A stretch of 45,234 nucleotides of DNA from Vicinamibacteria bacterium. GTDB lineage: Bacteria > Acidobacteriota > Vicinamibacteria > Fen-336 > JAGNNV01. The translations under genes were made by a program, and so were the position numbers. Below the pieces are notes generated by a model. The model had not been told where the DNA came from. It saw only the letters and a program-made list of their open reading frames with translations, and ran no database searches. The stretch is from NCBI GenBank assembly GCA_019694155.1, contig JAIBCN010000061.1, positions 1 through 45,234 of the forward strand. The letters are read 5' to 3'. Below are positions 35,585-45,234 of the stretch, one piece after another (positions within the stretch are counted from its first letter, which is position 1; every line of letters begins with the position of its first letter).

Positions 35585-36466
35585 TCAGATATGGGCTTCA
35601 GGATCGCCACAGTCTGCCCCTTCGATCTGGACGGTCACGTGGCCAATCTTGAATTGCGCCACCGAGCGCCTGAGCGATTCAAGGGCTTCGGAACCGGCCA
35701 TTCCGTCGCGCAGCACCGCGTGCGCGCTCAAGGCGTTCCTGCCCGACGTGATCGTCCACACGTGCAGATCATGCACCCGCTCGACGCCGGGCACCGCCTC
35801 CATCGCTCGACGCACCGAGTCGACGTCGACATCCGCCGGCGTGCCCTCCAGCAGCACGCCGACGGCCTCCATCAGCAGGCTCCATGTGCGGGGCAGAATG
35901 AAAAGGCCGATGGCGGCGGACACCAGCGGATCGGCCCACAACCACCCGGTCGCGGACATGACTCCGGCCGCCACGATGACGCCAACCGACGACAGGAGGT
36001 CCGAGAGCACCTCGAAGTAGGCGCCCTTCGCGTTGAGGCTCTCCTCCGAGCTGCTGCGAAGCAAGGCGACGCCGACCAGGTTGACGATCAGGCCAAGGAC
36101 AGCAATTCCCAACATCATCCCGGTAGCGATCTCCGGAGGGTTTCGGAAGCGGTCGACGGCCTCCCACAGGATGAAGAAGGAGATGAGGATCAGAACGACC
36201 GCGTTCGCGAGGGCGGCGAGGATCTCGACGCGGTGATAGCCATACGTCCGCTCCGGTGTTGCTGGCCGTTCGGCGAACTTCATGGCCAGTACCGCCATGG
36301 CCAGACCTCCAACGTCGGAGAGCATGTGGCCAGCATCGGCCAGCAATGCCAGGCTCCCTGAGACGATGCCCCCGACTGTCTCCGCTACCAGGAACACCGT
36401 CGTCAGCGCCAGAACCGCGGTCAATCGCTTGCGGTTGTGCGTACGGCCCTCGTGATCGTGGCTCAT
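35585..36466 (-). CDS. czcD: Cation diffusion facilitator (CzcD-type)
   Basis: This 293-aa protein starts at ATG 36466, overlapping the PII-like stop (ATGA). Six membrane helices are visible; helix II has LADAGHMLSDVGGLAM with the metal-binding His47-x3-Asp51, and ERTYGYHRVEILAAL follows. The C-terminal cytoplasmic domain is of the ferredoxin-like CDF type (VPGVERVHDLHVWTITSGRN, ALSAHAVL, HVTVQIE). A short His-rich N-terminus (MSHDHEGRTH) precedes it. It exchanges Zn2+, Cd2+ or Co2+ for protons at the inner membrane. Confidence 0.95.
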   Translation of the reverse strand: MSHDHEGRTHNRKRLTAVLALTTVFLVAETVGGIVSGSLALLADAGHMLSDVGGLAMAVLAMKFAERPATPERTYGYHRVEILAALANAVVLILISFFILWEAVDRFRNPPEIATGMMLGIAVLGLIVNLVGVALLRSSSEESLNAKGAYFEVLSDLLSSVGVIVAAGVMSATGWLWADPLVSAAIGLFILPRTWSLLMEAVGVLLEGTPADVDVDSVRRAMEAVPGVERVHDLHVWTITSGRNALSAHAVLRDGMAGSEALESLRRSVAQFKIGHVTVQIEGADCGDPEAHI

Positions 36467-36834
36467 TGATTCATCCCGTCGACCTTCGGTGGAAGAAGGG
36501 CGGCCTCACCGAGGTCGCCCGTCCGGATCCGGCAGGCCATGCCAACCGGGCCGCCGAAGATCTTGCCGTCCCGCTCGTGACCAGTGTACGCCGCCTTTCG
36601 TATGGCCTCGACAATGGCCACGAACTCCGCGGCCCGGCAGAAGATCTCGACTCGCATCATCGGCTCGAACGGATGCACCTCGGAGCGCTCGCCCGCGCGC
36701 GGCACGTGAGCCATGTGGGAGCCGAATCCCCCGATTTCCGAGACGCTCATGCCGGGGAAGTTTCGAATCCGGCGCAAGGCCGCCACCACACTGTCGAGTT
36801 GAAATGGCTGCACAAATGCCACGATGACGTTCAT
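36463..36834 (-). CDS. PII-like signal protein of a metal-efflux operon
   Basis: This 123-aa protein starts at ATG 36834. MNVIVAFVQPFQLDSVVAAL and RIRNFPGMSVSEIGGFGSHM, then EPMMRVEIFCRAAEFVAIVE and YTGHERDGKIFGGPVGMACR match the GlnB fold with its T-loop, B-loop and C-terminal strand, but the T-loop (MAHVPRAGERSEVHPF) is unlike that of nitrogen PII and lacks the uridylylated Tyr. Related PII-like proteins accompany CzcABC-type operons and are thought to sense metabolites or metals. The gene overlaps czcD. Confidence 0.88.
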   Translation of the reverse strand: MNVIVAFVQPFQLDSVVAALRRIRNFPGMSVSEIGGFGSHMAHVPRAGERSEVHPFEPMMRVEIFCRAAEFVAIVEAIRKAAYTGHERDGKIFGGPVGMACRIRTGDLGEAALLPPKVDGMNQ

Positions 36835-36904
36835 GAGGTCTGTCTCCACGCTGCCCTCCTTCACAAATGGCCTGGCCTTTGACCTGCCGCACTGCGCGGC
36901 ACGG

Positions 36905-38131
36905 CTACACAAATAGCCGGATAGCCGGTCCGGGTTTGTAGCCCGGGTACATGGCGGCGCCGGCTTCAACACCGAGATGGTGACGAGTGGCTTCAAGGAA
37001 GACATCTCGGAAGTCAGTGGTCACCGCAAGGTCGCGCTCTTCGAAGAGCTGGTCCTTGGCCAGACCCGGCCACCGACCAAGGATCCGCCCTCCTCGCACC
37101 TTCCCGCCGAGGACAAGGGCGCAGTAACCGGACCCGTGATCCGTGCCATGAGAGCCGTTCGCGAAAACCGTGCGGCCAAACTCGGTGCTGACCACCACAA
37201 CGACATCGTCCATCTTCTGGCCCAGGTCCTTGTCGAAGGCCCCGAGAGCGGAACCCAGGGACGCGAAGTCCACGGCATTTGCGGCCACTTGGCCGGAATG
37301 CGTATCGAAGTTGCCCTCCCCGCTTACGAAGATGCAGCGCGTGCCGACCTCGGCCCTGATCAGCTGGGCTGCCTGCCGAAGCGAACTGCCGAAGCCAGAG
37401 TCCGGATACGCGGCTCCGTTCGCCGGTTGCCCTCCCGCCCGCTCTGCCCCTCGCAAGACGCCAATGGCCGCAAAGATGTCCGTGGCTACACGGTTGAGGG
37501 GTGTATTCGCATACATCGCCTTGATCCGATTCTCTGCTTCGTCCTGCCAGTTCTTCGCCCTGAGACGAAAAGCCGCCAGCTCGAGCGATACCAACGCCTC
37601 TTCTGGTCCCAGATACGAAACGGGCGTGCGAGAAGAGAAGGACACGGCCCTTGCGGGGCTTTCTCCTTTTAGCGATGCTGTAACCCGATCCAAAGCGCCC
37701 GTCGGAGTGGTGCTGACTCCGGGCGTGCCAAGCTCCACGAAGTCCTGAGCTGAGAAGTGAGACCGAGAGACGTCGTAGTTGCCCACGGCATGAACGACAG
37801 CCATCCGACGCTCGGAATAGACCCTCTGCAGGGGCGCCAAACCGGGATGAAGCGCGAAGTAGTCGTCCAGTTTCGTCATTCCATCCCTCTGGCCTGGGCG
37901 GGGCAACGCCACGTCGGCCCGATGGGCGTAGAGGAGCGGGTCGCCGTAGGGTGCCACCATCGCCAACCCGTCAGCGCCGCCTCTCAGGAAGATGTGCACT
38001 AGCACCTTCTCCTTGCCGCCCGCGGCGGCGGTCGCCACGCGGGCCAACAAGGGCGAGGGCTGCAGGCCGATCCCGACCGCGGCGACTCCAGTGCCTTTCA
38101 GGAAGACGCGACGCGAGTGCTTGCTGTTCAT
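36905..38131 (-). CDS. DUF1501 protein with Tat signal
   Basis: This 408-aa protein starts at ATG 38131 with GGAGG seven bases upstream. The N-terminal SRRVFLKGTGVAAVGIG is a Tat signal (RR 7-8), so the protein is exported folded. VLVHIFLRGGADGLAMVAPY, GNYDVSRSHFSAQDFVELG and GEGNFDTHSGQVAANA, STEFGRTVFANGSHGTDHG are the DUF1501 hallmarks, similar to the sulfatase/alkaline-phosphatase metal site. It is paired, as usual, with a DUF1800 gene that lies only four bases upstream. The pair's function is unknown; its place inside a metal-efflux operon is unusual. Confidence 0.94.
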   Translation of the reverse strand: MNSKHSRRVFLKGTGVAAVGIGLQPSPLLARVATAAAGGKEKVLVHIFLRGGADGLAMVAPYGDPLLYAHRADVALPRPGQRDGMTKLDDYFALHPGLAPLQRVYSERRMAVVHAVGNYDVSRSHFSAQDFVELGTPGVSTTPTGALDRVTASLKGESPARAVSFSSRTPVSYLGPEEALVSLELAAFRLRAKNWQDEAENRIKAMYANTPLNRVATDIFAAIGVLRGAERAGGQPANGAAYPDSGFGSSLRQAAQLIRAEVGTRCIFVSGEGNFDTHSGQVAANAVDFASLGSALGAFDKDLGQKMDDVVVVVSTEFGRTVFANGSHGTDHGSGYCALVLGGKVRGGRILGRWPGLAKDQLFEERDLAVTTDFRDVFLEATRHHLGVEAGAAMYPGYKPGPAIRLFV

Positions 38132-38135
38132 TGTC

Positions 38136-39551
38136 CTACCTCCACTGCATCTCAGGGCTGCCGAGGATGAGTCCAGCGGCTTTGCCCACGATTCCGGGTT
38201 GCCCGCCGTCGACGCCTTGGACCGCGTTCAGAGTCCGGGGCGACAGGGCGCCCCCAAACACTTCACGATTGAAGAAACTCGCCACGCTGGCGGCGGTTGG
38301 GCTTGCTCCTGCGCCAAGGCCCATCGCCTGCGGAAGCCGGACGACAACGCCCCTAACGGTGTCGTTGGCAAGGTCGAGTGCGAAATTCAGCCGGTACACG
38401 TGGGCCGAGCTCCGCCAGTCGCGCCCACGATCGGACCAACCGGTGGGTGGAGTACAGAAGTAGGGCCTCATGCCCATGCGATCGAAATGCCAGTTCAGTC
38501 CAGGCTCGGCCGACTCGACGCGAGCGCCCGTCGCCCGCAGCGACGCAGCGACATACTCGATGGGCGTTCGCAGCTTGGGCGTTGCCATCGCCGCCCAGAA
38601 TTCCGCGCTTGTGAACAGAGTGCGGGTGACCTCACGAAGGTCCCCGCCGGTCGAGACAAACGTCTGGGCGCACTGGTCTACGAGCGATTTGGGCGGATCG
38701 TCAGAGACAAAACGCGTGGCGAGCTTGCGGCACACGAAGCGCGCGGTCGCAGGATGAGTCCCGAGATACCGAAGGAGCTTCTCGCCGTCTTCGATTCCAC
38801 CGCCTTTCGGCAGCTCCAGGCCGAAGACGCTCTTGGACAGCGGGTCGTGGTCCGCAGGCTTGAAGACGAATCGGCCGCTTGTCTTCAAGTCGTCGATGGT
38901 CCAGCCGGTGAAGCACCTCGCGGCGTCTACGACGTGAGCCTGGGTGTATCCGGCGCTTACGCCCAGCGTGTGCAACTCCAAGAGCTCACGTCCGTAGTTC
39001 TCGTTCAAGCCGCGCACGACCTTGCCGTCCGACATCGTGTTCTTCTTGCTCAGGTAGTTGTCGAGATAGAACAACATCGCAGGATGTCGGGCGGTTGCGG
39101 CCAGGAGATCAGGAAAGCGCCCCAGCACGTGGGGCCGGATTGCGTCACGCTCGTATGAGATGATGCTCTCCCTTACGAACTTGTGCTGAAGGTTCACGTT
39201 GAAGTGGTTGAACCAAAAGTCGACCAGCACTTCCTGAAGCTGGTTCGCGCCCATCACCGCGCGCACGAGCTTCGCGGTCTGGAACTGTTCCATGACATCG
39301 GGCATGCCTCGTCCAAAGATCACCCGCCCCGTGTAGATGTCGAGGACTTGAGTGATCGAGAAGGAGAGAGCCGTGAAACGAGACAGCTCCGCTTCGAGTG
39401 CCGGGTCGGCGGCGGGGGTGAGTTGGCTGCTTAAATACGCTGGAATGCCTTGCCTCATGACTGCTTGAACGGAACCGGGGCGTGGACCGAACCCGGCTCG
39501 GTTGAGCAGATGGATGGCGGCGGTTGGTCCCGGGGGTGGAGAAATAGTCAT
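38136..39551 (-). CDS. DUF1800 protein
   Basis: This 471-aa protein starts at ATG 39551 with AAGGAG five bases upstream, 16 bases after czcA. AAIHLLNRAGFGPRPGSV, FWFNHFNVNLQHKFVRESII, ARHPAMLFYLDNYLSKKN, LNENYGRELLELHTLGVSAG and DAARCFTGWTID are the conserved DUF1800 blocks with Asn, His and Glu residues likely to bind a metal. DUF1800 and DUF1501 genes almost always occur together; they are probably exported and may modify or bind a surface polymer. There is no obvious signal peptide here. Confidence 0.94.
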   Translation of the reverse strand: MTISPPPGPTAAIHLLNRAGFGPRPGSVQAVMRQGIPAYLSSQLTPAADPALEAELSRFTALSFSITQVLDIYTGRVIFGRGMPDVMEQFQTAKLVRAVMGANQLQEVLVDFWFNHFNVNLQHKFVRESIISYERDAIRPHVLGRFPDLLAATARHPAMLFYLDNYLSKKNTMSDGKVVRGLNENYGRELLELHTLGVSAGYTQAHVVDAARCFTGWTIDDLKTSGRFVFKPADHDPLSKSVFGLELPKGGGIEDGEKLLRYLGTHPATARFVCRKLATRFVSDDPPKSLVDQCAQTFVSTGGDLREVTRTLFTSAEFWAAMATPKLRTPIEYVAASLRATGARVESAEPGLNWHFDRMGMRPYFCTPPTGWSDRGRDWRSSAHVYRLNFALDLANDTVRGVVVRLPQAMGLGAGASPTAASVASFFNREVFGGALSPRTLNAVQGVDGGQPGIVGKAAGLILGSPEMQWR

Positions 39552-39567
39552 GGGATCTCCTTGGTTC

Positions 39568-42644
<3,077 letters not shown>

Positions 42645-42645
<1 letters not shown>

Positions 42646-43895
42646 TACTCGCCCTCCGCGAGCGTCGACTTGGCGAATTCGGACTTCAGAACGAAGCTGC
42701 CCTCGGTGACGACCACGTCGCCCGTCTTCACCCCGGAGTAAACCTCGGTGAAGCCCTCGAAGGTGTGGCCCGTCTCGACCAGCCGGCGCACGAAGGTGCC
42801 GGTCTCAGTCTGCACGAAGACGACGGTTCTCCCTTCGAGGGTTTGAAGGGCGGCCTGCGGCACGACCACTACGCTCTTGCCCTCGGAGGCCTCGGGCACA
42901 TCGACATGCGCTTTCACGAACATTCCCGGGCGCAGCTTCTCGTCGGCGTTCGATACGGTGGCGCGCAGTTGAATGGTTCTCGTGGCGGAGTCCACCATGC
43001 TGCCGAGGAAGTCGATCTTTCCTTTGAACGCCTTCTCCGGGTACGCCTCAGTGCGAATGGTCACGGTCACTCCTTCGCGCAGCATCGAGAGGTCCTTCTC
43101 GTAGGCCTGCATGAACACCCAGACGCTCGAGATGTCGGCTACGGTGACGAGCGGCTGTAGGGCCTCGACGAGCGCTCCCGGGGCGACCTTCCGATCGACC
43201 ACTCGACCGGCGAACGGCGACGTGACCGAGAGGCGGACACCATCCGGGAAGGCCAGCGGGTTTCCAGCCTCGATGGCCGCGCGAATCCGCGCGATCTCGC
43301 CTTCGGTCTCGCCCAGGAGACGCAAGCCCCGTTCCGCGGCCTCGGCGGAAGCGCGCTTTCCGAGGTAGTCGCCCTCGCGCGACTGGAATTCGCCCATGCT
43401 GATGGCCTTGCCGTTCAACAGCGCTTTCGCCCGCTCGTAGGTTCTGGAGGCCAAGCGGAGGTCGGAGAGGGCTCGGATGAACTCTTCTTGAGCCTTGCCA
43501 AGCTCCATGCTTTCGAGAACCACGAGGGGAGCGCCCGCCGTGACGCGAGCGCCGAGGTCGGCAGGCATCGCGGTCACGCGCCCGCGCACCTGCGTAGCGA
43601 CTGCGATGAGGCGGTTCTCGTTCGCGGCAACGTTGCCGTTGAGGATCAAGAGATGCTCGAGGCTCACCGGCTTGACCGCCCAGGTGTCGATTCCAGCCTC
43701 GGCGATGGCGGCCGACGTGAGCTTGACCGTCTCCGGCATGCCTTCGTGATCCGCGCCCGCAGCTCCTGTGGCCGGGGAGCCGCCTTTCTCTTCTGGTGGC
43801 GCCGCGTTCGGCAGCGGGTGCCGGTCTGGCGAGCATCCCGCTGCGCTTACAGTAATCAGCAGGGCCAGCACTCGTATCGTTCCCATTTCCTTCAT
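42645..43895 (-). CDS. czcB: RND efflux periplasmic adaptor (CzcB type)
   Basis: This 416-aa protein's start ATG 43895 overlaps the czcC stop (ATGA). The lipoprotein signal has VLALLITVSAAGCSPD. The membrane-fusion layout follows: barrel-sandwich strand AVATQVRGRVTAMPADLGAR, a long alpha-hairpin (EEFIRALSDLRLASRTYERA through RASAEAAERGLRLL), then the second lipoyl strand VTSPFAGRVVDRKVAPGALV and a beta-barrel domain (VWVFMQAYEKDLSMLREG). No N-terminal metal-binding domain is visible. It links CzcA to CzcC. Confidence 0.95.
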
Positions 43896-45139
43896 CGCTT
43901 CTCTCCCACTTCCGGGTACCGTCCACCAATTCGTTCGATTTCGACCCACGCTTTGCCGAGGTCGAATCCGGCCGTGAGCTCCTGGATCTCGGCGTCTCGC
44001 AGGGTCCGCTGCGCATCCAGCAGGTCCAAGAGGGATGTCTCACCCGCTTCGTAACTCAAGCGAACCAGGTCCCAGGTCCTGCGGGCGGTTGGAACAATGG
44101 TGGTCTGGAGGAGACGCAGGGCATCCGACGCGGCCTCCGCCTCCTGTACCGCGGCCTCGAAGGCCAGCGACACTTCGGTGCGGGTTCTCTCGAGCACCGC
44201 CCGAGCCAGAGAGGCGGACGCCTCGGCCCGCGCTACTTCCGCCCGCCCACCGTTGAACAGAGGGACGCGCACGCCGAAGGACAGGCTCCAGGACTTCTTG
44301 TCGATCTCGCTCGCCTGAAGCCAGGAAACATCCAGGTCAGGCGCGCGCGCGGCCCGAGCCACGTCCACCGATCCCATCTCGCGGTCGAGAGCCGCGAGGC
44401 CGGTTCGTATCAGGGGATTGGATCGAGTGAGGGCCTGGCGTCGCGCCGCGATCTCCTCCGCGGTTACCGCCCTCGGCGGGTCACTGTGGATCTCGAGCGA
44501 TGGCGGGAGAGGGTCAACTGCGAGCAGGCGAAGAGAGGCCTCGGCGGCTCGGTTCTCTCTCTCCGCGTTGCGCACCGACAGTTGAACACGCAGTCTCTCG
44601 GCCTGAGCGCGGCTGCGGTCCGCCTCACGCGCCTCGCCCAGCTCGGCGCGCCGCGACGTGATGTCGAGGATGGCAGCCGCATCCGCATCGGCCTTATGCG
44701 CAAGTTCCAGTGACAGGCGGGCGGAGGCGAGCCGCGAAAAAGCAAGACGCGCCTGCAGTTCGAGTTCCCAGCGAGCCGCTTCCTCTTCCGACATCATCGC
44801 CCGGCCGGTGAGTTCGGCCCCTCTGATTCGCGCGGAGCGCGCGCCCGGCCAGGGAATGGTCTGGGAAACCGAATAGTCCCACTCGCCGCCTTCGACCCGG
44901 CCGTCGGGCACGTCTTTCCCATGTCCGGTTGAGACGCCGAAGACCGGGTCGGGCCAGGCGCCGGCCACGCGTCGTTCCGCGGCGGCGAGCGCCTCCACCG
45001 CGCGGGTCTGACCAGCACGCGGGTGCGCCCTTAAGACGATTCCAACATACGCATCGACACCGAGTGGTTCCTGCGCCGCCAGGCGCGCAACCAGCACAAA
45101 GGTCGCGACGGAACCCAAGACAACTCCACGAAACAGCAT
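43892..45139 (-). CDS. czcC: RND efflux outer-membrane factor (CzcC/TolC type)
   Basis: This 415-aa protein starts at ATG 45139, with GGAGGG at five bases; a GTG 15 bases upstream is less likely. MLFRGVVLGSVATFVLVARL then AAQEP is a signal peptide. Two repeats of long amphipathic helices with OEP family sequence are seen: ARLAFSRLASARLSLELAHK in the first half and SYEAGETSLLDLLDAQRTLR in the second. It forms the outer-membrane exit duct of the pump and is the first gene of the whole metal operon. Its promoter must lie in the 95 bp up to the window edge; none is obvious. Confidence 0.95.
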   Translation of the reverse strand: MLFRGVVLGSVATFVLVARLAAQEPLGVDAYVGIVLRAHPRAGQTRAVEALAAAERRVAGAWPDPVFGVSTGHGKDVPDGRVEGGEWDYSVSQTIPWPGARSARIRGAELTGRAMMSEEEAARWELELQARLAFSRLASARLSLELAHKADADAAAILDITSRRAELGEAREADRSRAQAERLRVQLSVRNAERENRAAEASLRLLAVDPLPPSLEIHSDPPRAVTAEEIAARRQALTRSNPLIRTGLAALDREMGSVDVARAARAPDLDVSWLQASEIDKKSWSLSFGVRVPLFNGGRAEVARAEASASLARAVLERTRTEVSLAFEAAVQEAEAASDALRLLQTTIVPTARRTWDLVRLSYEAGETSLLDLLDAQRTLRDAEIQELTAGFDLGKAWVEIERIGGRYPEVGEKR

Positions 45140-45234
45140 GCACGCCCTCCACACAACGGACTATTCGTACCTTCCGCCGAACCGGGCGCGCGCTCCGAGG
45201 AGGGGCCCGAATTACGGACGGCTATTCCCGCGAA

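Overview
The window is a high-GC bacterial chromosome segment of mostly tightly packed genes. The mixture of a GAF-fused PilB-type ATPase, a PqqD/HprK-like/glycosyltransferase group, DUF1800-DUF1501 pairs, DUF433/DUF5615 toxin-antitoxin pairs and a 23S-IVP-type four-helix-bundle gene suggests a soil or sediment lineage such as Acidobacteriota, Eisenbacteria or Rokubacteria. The sequence alone does not settle the phylum. I see no rRNA, tRNA, CRISPR array, transposase or integrase.

Left housekeeping part (1-10.1 kb): a response regulator cut by the window edge, a frameshifted sensor remnant, a lipoprotein, and a protein that fuses a PqqD-like domain to a Tat-like signal and an eight-cysteine tail. 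Convergent to the latter is a translationally coupled operon of an HprK-like kinase and two TPR-containing family 2 glycosyltransferases. A GAF-PilB ATPase and a divergent glutamine synthetase gene close the section.

Accessory part (10.1-30 kb): a defence and debris island. It opens with a decayed SF1 helicase lying between two copies of a short repeat. A restriction-modification-like set follows: C5 methyltransferase, Vsr and a two-repeat HNH nuclease on the plus strand, and a 144-aa protein with a Z1 ATPase on the minus strand. Next are a DUF3800-like gene and a HEPN-like gene. One PLD-SF2-DUF3427 helicase gene is then scattered in at least six pieces over 6.5 kb. It has been split by two MITE-like elements, a hicBA module, a palindromic repeat and a 4-kb cassette that carries four consecutive PD-(D/E)XK-type nuclease genes. 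Two DUF433/DUF5615 modules follow, one with a frameshifted toxin and one lying between two copies of an rpoC 3' end plus terminator. A four-helix-bundle gene pair behind a long hairpin ends the island.

Right part (30-45 kb): a lipoprotein, a DUF302 protein and bacterioferritin, then a long minus-strand run starting at 45.1 kb: CzcC, CzcB, CzcA, DUF1800, DUF1501, a PII-like protein, a CDF exporter, a Zn/Cd/Pb P1B-ATPase and a VKOR-DsbA fusion. This looks like one large divalent-metal efflux operon with an unusual DUF1800/DUF1501 insertion and a disulfide-forming enzyme at its end.
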